Origin: Aphelenchoides besseyi
Taxonomy: Eukaryota > Nematoda > Chromadorea > Rhabditida > Aphelenchoididae
Reading direction: 5' to 3'
Assembly: GCA_024699855.1 (NCBI GenBank)
Contig: JAMPIQ010000001.1
Coordinates: 13,268,001-13,332,000, forward strand
Length of the DNA: 64,000 nucleotides
Shown here: positions 22,648 through 33,992 of the stretch, one piece after another
How positions within the stretch are numbered: the first letter of the stretch is position 1
Layout: each line of letters begins with the position of its first letter
Position numbers and translations under genes: made by a program
Notes under the pieces: generated by a model
The model's input: only the letters and a program-made list of their open reading frames with translations
Databases searched by the model: none
Told to the model about the DNA's origin: nothing

Positions 22648-22839
22648 CTGAAAAAGAAACGATATTCCGATATCCATCGATAAAAAAAAGAACGTAAACG
22701 GTAAACACTCGATACTACGAACAAATTCTCGGCAATCTCGGTTTTCGTTGGACGGATAATTACTGTAACTCCAAAAAGTTGAAGATTGTTCTTAAAAACA
22801 CCCAAAATTCTAACGAAAAAAGTGAATGGTTGATTTACC

Positions 22840-23246
22840 GTGAAAGAAGTTATTTTTTTATACGATTCGAAGACCAATGATAAAAAAATCTTATGGTGTC
22901 TTAATGCGTACTCCAACGATTTTCTTCGCTCCGAAATCCACTCGTCCCGATTGAGTGGCTTGATCTCGAAACTCAACATCGAAGGCTCTGGGCTTAAAGA
23001 CCTGTTGACCAACGTGCCTCAATCGTTATTGTCTTTTTTCGTGTCAAAATGCGGTGTTCGGAACGACTTCTCATCCGTTGTCCAAAGAACGAACATCGGG
23101 AGGTTCATCTGGAGGCGAAGGTCTTATCATTGAATCGCACTAATGATGAACTCAACATTTCAGGTGCTCTTATCGGTTGCAATGGATCATTGCTGAGCGT
23201 TGGAAGTGATATTGGTGGAAGCATACGCATACCTGCAGCTTTTTGT
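22840..23246 (+). pseudogene. Fragment of a second FAAH-like gene
   Basis: Codons matching TNVPQSLLSF from the amidase core appear at about 22990, then diverged copies of the KDRTSGGSSGGEG region, then a stretch at 23164-23246 that differs from 16914-16996 by one base in 83. Between them sits a 43-nt GT...TTTCAG intron (23121-23163) that the intact gene lacks. The fragment stops right after AAFC at a TGA. Only part of one exon is present, frames shift, and no N- or C-terminal exons are nearby, so it is dead. Confidence 0.8.
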
Positions 23247-23269
23247 TGATCGGAGTAAACCATTTTCAA

Positions 23270-23645
23270 AGATCGAATGTCAAGAACAAAAAACGAACCA
23301 AAAAATGAAGAAAGATCGCCAAACATTTGCGTAATCATGTTTAATTGTGGTTTTAACAACAAAAATGTATTAAAGAAGTTGCCGATAACTTTAACGAATT
23401 TTTTTGAACTCATTACAGTCGATTTTTACAGTCAATTTGAAGAATTTTTAGTCAAACGAGAAAGCCGAGAGTTTGAATCACAGAGGGGACCAAGGCAAAA
23501 TTTTTCGAAAATTTCAATTTTGAGCTCATCTGAATTTGGGGACCATGAGGATTCAGAAAATATATGGTTTGTTCAGGAAAAGATTCTTAGTTTTGCAGTT
23601 ATTTAAAAAATAAACCTTGCAGTTCATTTTGCGCCACCCTGTAGA
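23270..23645. mobile_element. Terminal piece of a DNA transposon
   Basis: The right edge reads TTGCGCCACCCTGTAG; on the minus strand this begins TACAGGGTGGCGCAAAA, a form typical of Tc1/mariner-type terminal repeats next to a TA. The stretch to its left is AT-rich and non-coding. I found no matching inverted end within a few kb, so it is a truncated end or a solo fragment. Confidence 0.4.
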
Positions 23646-23814
23646 TCACTATTCTCATTTGAATAACCATTGACATGTGATCTGTGGATTTTGGTGTCAA
23701 TTTGCATATGTCAAATGGGCAGGAATAAACATCTTACAGTTTGCATGAAACAACGAAAAGTTTTTAATCGAACGAGTTCATCGGTACGATCATTCTCCCT
23801 TCAACAGTGGGAAA

Positions 23815-25440
23815 ATGGGGTGGCAATTGAAGCTTTCCAGCACTTTACTCTATGGACCATCCGTTTGTGCGTTGAGTTCAGATGGTTGGGTAATTGACAA
23901 ACAACTAAACGCTTTACATTCGTTTCTTAGAAGTTGTATTGCGTTTACGTCAAATCAAAAGTGGTCGCTGCTTTCGATCAGATACGCGAGTTTGTCATTA
24001 TTCAAATTGTCCAACTCGTCGACGGCCAAGTAACCACTCACGAAACAAACATCCGACTCAACACCAACACTGACAAGCTCTACGCTTACGAACTTGAGAA
24101 CAATCTTCTGATCGTTGGATTGCTCAATCAACAAGATCGCTCATTTACGCAGTACCGAATCGAGCTCAACGCTTCTGATGTGTTGTGGGAATTTCGTCGT
24201 CGAATCAGTTTTGCAGAAGATGAACCGTTTTGTATTCCATCTGTGGGCACTCAGCAATTAGGCTACATTGGTCTTGCAACGTACTCGTCAATTCTAAGAA
24301 TTGTTCGCTACTACTTCATTGCTTCTGATCCCATGTACGCACATCAATTCAAAGAGTTCGTTCTCGGTAATTCGATTTGTAATCTTGACGCTTCGATTCG
24401 CGCTGACTACGATCAAACTTCGACGTTGATGTACGACATCCAAGCTAGAGGGGTTGAAACAAATTTCAAAACTAACGGGTAAGAGCATGAGTTTTTTTTG
24501 AATACTCAGTTTCGAAGTTTCTAGTCAATACATGACGGGCAAACTTGTTTACAACAAACTGACCAATTCGTTCGAACCGAAAGTTGAGAAGGTCGAATGG
24601 GTCAATGATTATCGTGAATCGTGGTAGACCAAAACTTAAGCCCGGGTTTAATGAGCTTTTGTAGTCCTTGTCAATTGAAATTGGCGGTCTGGCGATCAAT
24701 GGAAACGACAAGATCAAGCAATTTCGTGACGGGAGCGGTCGATCGTTCAAGTTCGCACGAATGGACGGTTTTATCGGTGAAGCATGTGACCAAAAAACAA
24801 CGTATTTACTGATTATTGAACTAATTGAATGATTCAGATTTGCACGCCTTTAAACTCATGCCGTTTGTGTAGGTTGCCTTCTATCTTTCTACGCATATTC
24901 GAGGATTTCAGATTTGTCGCTCTTGTTCCGTACTATCCAGTTGTTTACGCAATCAAATACGCTTATAACTTCTTCGGAGATCATGCAACTCCTTTCTTAA
25001 AACCAGCGTTTTGGTACCTCGATCTTCTCAGCAGCCTCCTTAACGAATACCTCTCGTTAATTGGTGCCCAACAGTATTGCGTTCTGCTGAAGGACCTCAA
25101 GTCGAACAGAAACATCATTGCGCGGGTAAATAACCGATTATAAGACGATTATTGCTCTTGTTTGCAGGGATTTCCACAGCGTTTTTACAATTGCAAATGG
25201 TCGTTGAACGTTGATGCACAAGGTAATGCCGTGGTTTGTCAATTTTCTCCGGAAAACGATCAAATCATCGTGAATCGTCTCAACAATCCACTGGTTGTTC
25301 GCTCGTTGCAAGAAATCTCTGCATCGATAAAAAAGCCGTCAAACGTTCGCTTTCTCTTACCGAAACATCTTCGTGATTTTCCGTTACCTTACAAGAAACA
25401 ACCGACTTGGACTTTCGCTTCAATACCCGCCCATCTATGA
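23815..25440 (+). CDS. Unrecognised protein, about 447 residues
   Basis: Exons 23815-23889, 23931-24478, 24510-24600, 24665-24776, 24838-24868, 24912-25125 and 25168-25440 keep one frame. The second exon alone is 182 codons. The long central exon has alternating hydrophobic residues suggesting beta-sheet; the fifth and sixth carry MPFVFVALVPYYPVVYAIKY and LLSSLLNEYLSLIGAQQYC, which may bury in a membrane. Cys residues are scattered. I recognise no domain. The donor of exon 3 is uncertain (24591 or 24600, both in frame). The start is weak: MGWQLKLSSTLLYG is only mildly hydrophobic, so an upstream exon is possible. Confidence 0.55.
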
Positions 25441-25710
25441 ACACGAATCTTCTGACCTTTGCTTCTTTGAAAGAATAAACAGGTCAATTGATGCGGTTTC
25501 ATATTGAATGTACTTGTAAGCCCACAATATGATTTACATCTTTGTTAACTACCAATAAACATCAGTTCGTAAACCTTCTCGGAAAGCTTAATCGGAACAT
25601 AAATGACAACAAAAAAGAAATAATGTAGAAGTACAATCAAAGAAAATGGAAACTAAACTAAACGTAAACACCGGCAGAAAAAAAGATCAAACGGTTAGTG
25701 AGGAATTTAA

Positions 25711-26731
25711 TCAGAAAAACTGCGGTTGAGACGATGCATGACTGAGGATCCGCGTACGCTTGATCTCCGCTCGAGTACGCTTCGTATCCTTTCGTTTCGT
25801 GTTGTAAAGTCGTTCTTGATGGACATATTCGGGATCGTCCATCGGAACATAACTTTGAGGTTCACAGAATGCCTAGGAAACTATGAAAATGGCGAGAGGA
25901 AAATCAACTGACTTTGTATAGCTGATAAAATTGCTTGTAACCGCGATCAAGTACGTAGATCTCTGCGTAGTCGACGTTAGGGTAGTCGTCCACGTTACGT
26001 CGTCGATCAATCTCTCTTAGCGCCCGAGCCCTGAAAATTCGACAAAAGAATTGAAAGACTAATGTTGATAGCCTACATTCCGGGGCCACGTTTCTGAGAG
26101 TATTCGCAATAGAAGATAGGGATGCGCTGAGACTTCGGGTAGAACACCGTTTCTAGCTGCTCAATGTCGTACAGGTTTTGAGCGTACTGAAAGAGAAATT
26201 AGCGGTATTTTTGTGTTGATCAATTACCATAATATGTCCGTTGTCATATTCGTAAGGATATCGACAATCATAGAGAACGTATTTGGACAAAAAACTCGCT
26301 TCTCCAAGCTGAAGTTGTGTCACCAGAGTTTTGCCATCAATCGAATGATAAGCTGTATGGAAACGTGCGGGTTCACGAATGATTTGTAAGGTCTGCAAAA
26401 CAACGGCGAGTCAAATGATAAGATGTGATATCGAACATACTAGCTTCTCGTTGTTGTGATTGTCCGAAGAATGCGAATCGTCCAAGTTAATTAGCGGGGG
26501 CGGCGATTGAGGTCCCAACTTCAGTAGTTTAGATTTTCGATTACGATCATCGACCATCGAGCGTTTTCGGGAGCTAAAGTGTACACGAAGGTCGGATCCC
26601 GACTGATTGGCGGCAACATTTTTCGGCAGCTCCCGTAGTGGTGCTCGTCGACGAACGGGAGTGATTGCGTTTTGACGACCGTACGTTGGTGTTGAGAATC
26701 GAAATTCAGTTCCTGACAGCTTTTTCTCCAT
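25711..26731 (-). CDS. cdc-25: CDC25 dual-specificity phosphatase
   Basis: Exons 26731-26441, 26392-26228, 26186-26077, 26030-25913 and 25872-25711 give 281 residues. The rhodanese-like catalytic domain shows YVLYDCRYPYEYDNGHI, the active-site loop FYCEYSQKRGPGM (Cys-x5-Arg), RALREIDRRRN, YVLDRGYKQF and CEPQSYVPMDDP, then a basic C-terminal tail. CDC25 removes inhibitory phosphates from cyclin-dependent kinases and drives mitotic or meiotic entry. The N-terminal regulatory part is short, about 95 residues with basic and Pro-rich patches. The ATG at 26731 lies 64 bp after a TTTTTTTTTCAG acceptor, and the frame is open between them, as if the gene is trans-spliced or has a 5' UTR intron. Confidence 0.92.
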
Positions 26732-26795
26732 TTCGTTGGTTTTCAATGGTGTTGCGTCGACACCTCGACGATGCCCGACTACGAACAGACCCGCT

Positions 26796-27789
26796 GCTGA
26801 AAAAAAAAATTAGTCGTAGAAGAGGAGTCGGCATAAAAAGAGAATCGGGCGCTCGGTCTGCAGATCGAAAAAGCATCTTCGAACAAACAAAAAGGTGGGA
26901 CGCAATCGATCAGAAAAAACACACTAAGAAAAGCTGTAATCAGCAAAGACCCTTCAACTATCAACAGCAATCAGTCTTCATCAATGTACGCAACCTAATT
27001 GCAATGATGGACGTACAAAGCAAAACTTTAGGACATTGCATACGAAAGAAGATGATCGTGGTGCGAAACTTCTTCTCCCGTCAGACGTAAGTTCTGATGA
27101 ATTCGGCAAAAAAGCGCAGTGTGCGCGCAGCGATCGGAGAATCTGAACGCAATTTCAATGTTTGCTATCCCCCAGCGTCACGAGGACCCGCGTTGTTTGG
27201 ACAAAACGACGCGGCGCCTTTTTCATTTGGCCTTTTCTGCGGTCCGAAGCGAATGCGTTTGCGTTTCGTGTCTCCACTAACGCACTAAGCACCGGATGTG
27301 TTGATTTTTCGAAAAAAACCCTCAAAAATGGCATTTCTGAAAGAGACCGTTGATTCTTCGATGAGGCGTTTGGCTCGCAGTGAATACAAAGGGGTTATCC
27401 ACAAGTTTTAGCCTATCCATCTACAGAACCAACCTTTGGAGACGGACATTACGTATCGTATTTTAGCTCAAGCGCATCGAACAGTCAATTGCTGCACGAA
27501 ACGGAGCAAAGAATGAAGAGGAATATAAAATCAGAAGCAAAGAAACAAAAAATGCAAATTCATGATGAGAATGACAAGACCTCGTTCGCCACAGATTCGA
27601 CCCTAACCAAATGTTCCTTACCTGGCATTTTCCCTGAACAGAAATTCGCGTTGAGATGGGTGTGATGAGAAGACGGTTGGATGGTCTTCGATTATTTCAG
27701 ACGACTGAATCGTGGGTGTGAACTCGCCTACTTCCTTCTGCCTTATATAAGATAGCTTTAAACGCTCGGTAGGAACGCAATCTGCCAAC
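26796..27789. other. Upstream region of cdc-25, no supported gene
   Basis: Open stretches of 60-140 codons occur on the plus strand around 26700-27350, but they antisense the cdc-25 exons or lack any motif. The stretch 27170-27290 is GC-richer than its surroundings. A TATATAA at 27744-27750 could be a promoter for the decayed module that follows. Confidence 0.35.
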
Positions 27790-28440
27790 AGCAAATTGAC
27801 CTCAAAAATTTTTCGGCACTTGCTTTGTATTTACTGGAAGCGCTCGGAGTCGTCGTACCCAAGCAACTTCTCATTTGAACTTGGTAAGCTTGGATTTCGA
27901 ATAAAATTCAGAATCTCAAATCTAATGTGCCTATGGATTCGCTCCGTACTGTTTCCCAACATTCCTAAGGATTCACGGCCAAAATTAACTTCTTTGAACA
28001 TATAAGTCGAGATGACCTTCGCAACGTAACAATGCCCGAACGATTAAGTCGCTCCTCAGGAGAGCAACGCCTAACTTTATTGTCTTTCCCACCATGATTT
28101 GGGAAGATTTAGAGTTACCTGACGACTCCGAGGAAACTTCATAAATCCGAGTTTGAAATGGGGGCTATTTGTCGCTAAGGTTGAAAGCGATTATAATCAA
28201 ACCACATCAGGAATCTTCAGAACTTTTCGATTTGATTAACGAACTGTTCGGCGAATGTTTTTTTGATTGCTTTCAAGGTTGAAAGACAGCGCGAAAGACT
28301 GCTGATGTTTTTCTTCTAACACGTGCAGAAGTAGTCGATGTGTTTTGGTTTGAAAATCGACAAAAATCTCAAATTTTACGTCATCCACTTAGCAGTGAGT
28401 GTTTTTGTTTATTTGTAAGTGCTTTTTGTTTCTTTCAGTG
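27790..28440 (+). pseudogene. Decayed copy of the two-module secreted family
   Basis: Pieces of the neighbouring family can be read in shifting frames: near 27800 a stretch resembling IHLEDF...LVLSLGVP, and near 28200 a stretch with ELFDLINELFGE, similar to the LIKEAFGYEP segment in the intact genes. Stops break every frame. The next intact copy starts directly downstream. The call rests on short similarities and is tentative. Confidence 0.3.
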
Positions 28441-28488
28441 TTCGAAGGTCGCTTAAGCGAATGGACGCTCAGCCTTCTTTTGTTTTTC

Positions 28489-30016
28489 ATGTTTGCCTTC
28501 GCTTCTGCCGAACTGCAAGAAGGTTATTGGAATCACACAACTTCATTTTCGAGTTTTAGTTTTTGAACCTGGTTTCACTTCTCTTCATCGGATCTATGAT
28601 CTGCAACTCGAAGACTTGGCCTTCAAAACGAAGCCAAGACCTCAGTCGATGCTTCGCAATCTGTTCCTTTCCATTTCGGCTCCGCCGCATTCAATCAAAC
28701 CGAAACTGTTTTATCAGAAGGCGGTTCGAAATCTGAAATCGGCCGCTCCAAATTTGGAAACAATCGAACTAAACGGAGGTTATGTCTTCAATCCGAACAA
28801 CACAGTAATTGAATGTTGAAGACACCCATCAGTGAGTGTGTTTGCAGAAGAATGTAACCGAACTGAAGAATGAAATCGACTACCTTTTCGACTATTTTAC
28901 GTCCATTTCTTCTGCGATAAAAACAGGGAGCTTAACAACGAAAATTGCGCTCTTCAACATCGCAGTGGTGTTTAACAAAAGTGTAAGGGAGAGTGGGGGC
29001 TAACGATCGAATTGCTTTTAAGGTCAAAAACTCGAGCAATTACGAGCAAATGCTTTTGGACAAATTTGGTGAATCCTCGATCATCGATGACTCCGATAAC
29101 GATGGAGTTGAGATGCTCATCGATTTGAACGGAATCGAATTTCGTGTGAACTTTGCATTCATCACGGACACTTTGATCGTCAAGAAAGGTCGATTGCCCA
29201 AAGGAAGGACACCGTTTCGAAAAGCTGCTGAAAAGTTTCTTTTGTCTTTATGGTTGAAAATGCATCGACAAGCACAGAATCAAACTGCCGATCCGTTTAA
29301 GCCACGTATACGAAAAACGTTTACATTCTTGAGCGTTCATTTTAGTGTTTCCGGACGGTGTTCATCGACTCGCCAACGTTCGACAAATTCACTTGGAAGA
29401 CTTCTGCAATGAATGCGGTTATCCGGGCGAACAACATGATCTGGTTCAGTTGATGTTGGGATTAGGAGTTCCACCGCCATCAAACACCGCAAGTGTCTAC
29501 GTTTTCTATTTGTCGTCGATGCAAAATTTGAAGTCGACGCTTCCGAATTTGAAGCGACTGCGTTTAGCCGGTGGTTACATCAATCTTGCGGAGCAGGATG
29601 TGGGTTCTGTCTGAATCATTCAATTCTTTCGTTTAGACGAATTTGGATCTGATTGCCGAACTTCCGTATCTTCGCAATCTACTTCGCGCGGTGATCAAAG
29701 CGGCCAAACAACAGAAGATTGAGATCTTGGGAATTAACTATCGTTCAGTTTTGTTTTTCCCCGAATCTGTGGGTTATTTCCGTCGACCTTGTTTATTATA
29801 CGATTGCAGAGTTTTGACAGAAAAGAGTTTGCGACCGAGTTGAAAAAACGTTTCAATTACGAGGTCACTGACGATGAAATCGCATCCAAAGATTTCGATT
29901 TCGTTGCAACAATCGAGACTGTGCGATGTCACATCTTTCTTTCGTTAAATGAGCCGGTTGCCGGTGCGATGGACCAGCTACCTATGGGACGGAGTCCGTT
30001 TTATCCGAATTCGTGA
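28489..30016 (+). CDS. Two-module secreted protein, unrecognised family, copy 1
   Basis: Exons 28489-28522, 28560-28804, 28848-28982, 29024ish-29305, 29346-29599, 29637-29768 and 29810-30016 give about 429 residues. It has two modules of about 200 residues, each starting F-x-x-G-x...R-x-x-x-I-x-L-E-D, followed by YQKAVRNLKSAAPNL-type and LNGGYVFNP-type motifs, and closing with a (P)xGR(T/S)PF motif. Spacing and exon phases are the same as in the next gene. A hydrophobic core (LSLLLFFMFAFASA) suggests secretion, but it begins upstream of the first in-frame ATG; either an extra exon or a one-base error (ATGG for ATG) hides the real start. No known family is recognised. Confidence 0.65.
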
Positions 30017-30592
30017 TTGTTATCGATATAAACACGTCCCAAGTCCACGTTCTTGTTGTTTATGTCAACAGTCGAACATCAGAGATCGTTTGGTGCCGAA
30101 GTGACCAATCGACGAATCGAGCAAACATCCATCGAGATGCGCAAGAAAGATCAAGAGTACGAAGAGCATCAATTCAAATGTGTTTGCTCAAAGTTGTTAA
30201 GATCAAATTGAGATAAGTTAAGAAAAAACTGAACGTCGTCGCACACGTAACGGTTTCCGAACTGTCTTGTTGTTTCGTTCACTCAATTTCGGTTTACAAC
30301 AACGAAAACAGAAAATCAGGTTAACGGAATTGACGTCCTGTCAAAACAACAACCAATCCATTACTCTTGGGTTTCCATTTTTATGTTCATCATAACAAGT
30401 GTGTTCATGAGTTGTGAGTTAAAAGCGGTTTGGTCATTTGGAAGGTTGATCGACTAGTTGCGCGTCGATCGGGACTTCTGTCAATGAAAATTTGCGATTA
30501 TTTTCCGAAGTTTTTGGGGTGGAGAGTGTTTTTTGATCGCGTTGTTTCGATAACAACCGCCTTCTTCTTTCCACACCAATGACCTTCGTGTC

Positions 30593-30599
30593 TATAAAA
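30593..30599 (+). promoter_or_regulatory. TATA box of two-module gene copy 2
   Basis: TATAAAA lies about 70 bp upstream of the first base of the start codon, leaving room for a short first exon that ends in the A of the split ATG at 30664. Confidence 0.55.
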
Positions 30600-30663
30600 C
30601 TGGAACCGAAACTGCTAATCCGAACGGTTACTCTGTTGTTCTCGAACACACGACTAACCAACG

Positions 30664-32274
30664 AGTAAGTTGTTTACTATCGGATTACTGTAATTTTTGC
30701 TTAACAAACATCTAATGATTACTTTTCAGTGAAATCCATTTACATTTTCCTTTTCTTTACATCTTTTATTGTTTGCGCTCTGAGTTCAGATGACGGTAAG
30801 AACGAGTGTCTGAGAATAATGAAGACACGCAATTTAAGTGTTCGAAGCAAATGACGAGATTTTGAAGAAAAGCGGCAAAGCAAACATCGAACAGTTTTTC
30901 TCGACTGGCAAATTGTCCAAAAAATACGAAAATGAAGACGATTTGGATCTGTCTGCATTCTTGTACACTCCAGAAAACGTCACTGACATTCAGGAGTTCT
31001 ATTCGACAGCCGTTGAAAATCTCAAGAAAGTTGCGCCCAAATTGAGAACCATCAATCTTTACGGAGGTCATGTTCTTAAACCTGAAAAGAGTGTAAGTCA
31101 GTGGTCTATTGACTCGCCAGTTACATGTCATTTAGTCAGTGAAAGCAGTCCACGATGAGATCGTCTACAGCAAGGAGCATCTTCAAGCCTTGATGAGTGC
31201 ATTGAAGAAACAAGGAATTAAGGTCACATCTAATGTCTTCAACGTTCTCTTCGTTGTGGACGATAAAACACAAAAAGAGAGCAAGATTGAAAAGTTCATT
31301 GGCGAACAATTGGAAAAAGATTCGGTCATTGATGATAGCAACGAAGATGGTTTGGAATTGTTGTTCAAGATTGACGACACCGAAGTTCACTTGTATCTGG
31401 TGTTCATCAACAACTTGGAGGCGGTTGAAGAAACCAAATTGCCAGTCGGTCGTACATCTTACGCTAAAGCCATCTCCGACTATTTGGAGCCCATTTACGA
31501 CAAGTTGGAAGAGAAGAGCAAAGGTCGAATCCACAAAGACGAATCGAAATGTGAGTTCTAGTTTGTAGATGATTCAATAGCTGTAAGTCTTTAGTGTTCA
31601 CTCCCGGAGTCAAACGAATCAATCGCGCTGGTGAAATTCATTTGGAAGAATTTTACGACAACAAGTTCAACGACTCGTCGATCAAAGACACTTCCGCCTC
31701 GGACTCGCTAAAACAATTGGTTCTCAGTGTTGGCTTTCCGGAATTGAATGATAAGAAACCTGAAGAGTTCTACAAACAAGCCGTTCAACATCTGAAGGAA
31801 AAGGCACCGAAATTGAAGCGCGTACGTTTGGACGGCGGTTATGCTTACAATCCTTCAAAACATCAAGAAGATGAAATCAAAAACGAAATCAACTTCCTCA
31901 AAGAAAACATTGGCGCAATTTTGTCCGCGTTCAACGCCGCTGAAGTCAACGTTACTTCACTTCGTCTGAAAGTCCTCTGGTTGTCAACCAAAAAAGTGAG
32001 TTGTTGTTAGGTCATTTAATGAGCTTTTTAGGACGCTGAAGAGAGCGGATATCCGAAGTTGATCAAAGAAGCGTTTGGCTATGAACCGAACGAGAAAGAC
32101 ATTGATACCGGACGTGTTCTCATGAGTTTCGTTCGCGATGAAACCGATTGCGATGTTGAACTCAATTTCTTTGACGAACCACCAAAATCGTTGTCACAGG
32201 GACGTACGCCCTACTACGTGGCTGCCAAGGCTTATGATGAAGAGCAAGAGAAATCAGAGAAGAAAGAAGATTAA
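30664..32274 (+). CDS. Two-module secreted protein, unrecognised family, copy 2
   Basis: Exons 30664 (one base), 30730-30795, 30839-31092, 31136-31550, 31595-31995 and 32032-32274 give 459 residues. The ATG is split: A ends the 5' UTR exon and TG opens the next, giving signal peptide MKSIYIFLFFTSFIVCALSS. Each module carries FY..AV..LK..APKL, L-Y/D-GG-H/Y, a (V/L)-x-x-GR-T-(S/P)-Y motif and an acidic middle. The second opens with FTPGVKRINRAGEIHLEEF. The tail is Lys/Glu-rich (EEQEKSEKKED). I recognise no fold. Both intact copies are tandem on the same strand, and a decayed third copy lies upstream, so the family expands locally. Confidence 0.75.
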
Positions 32275-32567
32275 GTTCTTCAAATAATTAGATTCTCCAT
32301 TTGCATTGTTATTTCTATTTATGCCTTCTAGTGTTTTAATAAACAAATTTCGTATGAGAACTTCGAAGGAGTGAAAACAAGACTTTGAAAAAAGTTAACA
32401 GAATTTACGAAGAAGCTGAGTGACACTAGTGAAGTTCGCAGCTTATCTGATGGCGTAGATCTAAACCGGCGGATTTCGTGGTGTCTGCCGGTTTGTGGGA
32501 ATCGAATTTTGAGGTTTTCAGAGTTTTTGAATTTATTTGCTTTTGGCTGATTAATTCTTACAGAACG

Positions 32568-33889
32568 ATGCTCACCAAAGCGTTACCTTATTCGCGGGTT
32601 ATGTTCAAAAAAAACGAAGACTCCACAGCATGGCGCTACAAATGTTTCGGAATCTTGTTTCTGACAATTCAACAAGCGAGGTTGGTTCATCAGTTTGTCT
32701 ACTGAACTGTCGTTTAGCATGCCGTTGATGGCACGATCTGCACGTTATCGAAGCGAAGACGAGGTCTTTATTTCGACTGTGAATGTTCTCTTCATGGATG
32801 TGATTAAACTTTCGCTTTGTGCGGGTGTTCTTATTTACATGGAAAAGTCGTTTTTGAAGTAATTCCAATAAGAAGATTGCTAATCGATTGTTTAAGATTT
32901 CTACGTTTGTGCATTAGCGAGATTCTCGGTGATCCGTTTGATACGTTGAAGATTTGTGTTCGTAAGTCGACGACTAGAATTCTTCAGCCAACGGTTGTTC
33001 TTTAGCTTCTTTTATTTACATGGTGCAGAACAATTTGTACTACATAGCGCTTTCGAATTTGGAGTCAACAACTTTTTGTGTGGGTTTCTGGTCAGTTTTT
33101 AGAGTACAGAGCAAATAATTTAAGGTCGCTTATCAAATGAAGATCTTGACAACCGCTGTAATGTTGCGTTTCGTTCTGAGTAAACCGTTGTCCAAAACGC
33201 AATGGGTTGCGTTGGTTGTTTTGATATTCGGAGTCACTGACGTTCAACTTCAATATCAACCGCCACAGGACGCTAACAAAATTGAACAACGACCGTGGAT
33301 CGGTCTCTGTGCTGTTTTCACAATGTGTTTTACTTCGGCAGTAGCAGGTGAGTTGTTTCCGATTCATTTTGTACCTTCTGCTTTAGGTGTTTACATGGAA
33401 AAGGCGTTGAAACAAAGTTCAACGAGTGTTTGGATGCAGAATATCCGTTTGGCGTTGTTCGGAATCGTCTTAAGCTTCCTATTCATCTTCTATCAAGACT
33501 ACGAGACAATTCAAGAACGTAAGTAGAACATAACTTCTATTCGACTAATCAATCAATTCAGATGGTCTTTTTAAAGGATTTGACACGTTGGTTTGGATCA
33601 TGACTTTTACTAACAGTGCGGGTGGTCTTCTGATTTCTATTGTCATGAAATATGCCGACAACATCATGAAGGCTTATGCTCAAGTTAGTTTTCTTATGGA
33701 ATTCGGTTTATTCGTACTTTTAAGAGTGTTGCAATCGTTGGAGCTGCTTTGGGATCGTGGCTGCTTTTCGATTTCGTGCCAAATTTTCTTTTTCTTGCCG
33801 GAATGTTTTTGGTTATCGTATCGATTTGCATGTACACACTCTTTCCGGCGAGCAAAAAGCCGATGATCGAAAAGGAAGTCAGTAAGTAA
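32568..33889 (+). CDS. SLC35A-family nucleotide-sugar transporter
   Basis: Eight exons (32568-32680, 32718-32858, 32897-32961, 33006-33079, 33125-33347, 33387-33518, 33562-33683, 33725-33889) give 344 residues with about ten hydrophobic segments. Family motifs are clear: LTIQQASMPLMARSAR, QNNLYYIALSNLE, VAYQMKILTTA, FTSAVAGVYMEK, KYADNIMKAYAQSVAIV and LFPA near the end. Such proteins exchange UDP-Gal, UDP-GlcNAc, UDP-GalNAc or CMP-sialic acid for the nucleotide monophosphate across the Golgi membrane. Nematodes lack sialic acid, so UDP-sugars are more likely; the exact substrate cannot be read. CTTACAG ends four bases before the ATG, a probable trans-splice site. Confidence 0.9.
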
Positions 33890-33992
33890 CACGTTTATAA
33901 AAACAAACTAGATTGTTCAGAACTTTGGAATGCAATTGGCTAATGTCCGTTCAAATGTTATGTCCGTAGAGTTCAAAATAAACGTACAAAGT

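Noticed and set aside
26665..27090. Plus-strand ORF of 141 codons, basic
   Set aside because: Its first part is antisense of cdc-25 exon 1 and the rest is Arg/Lys-rich low complexity without motif.
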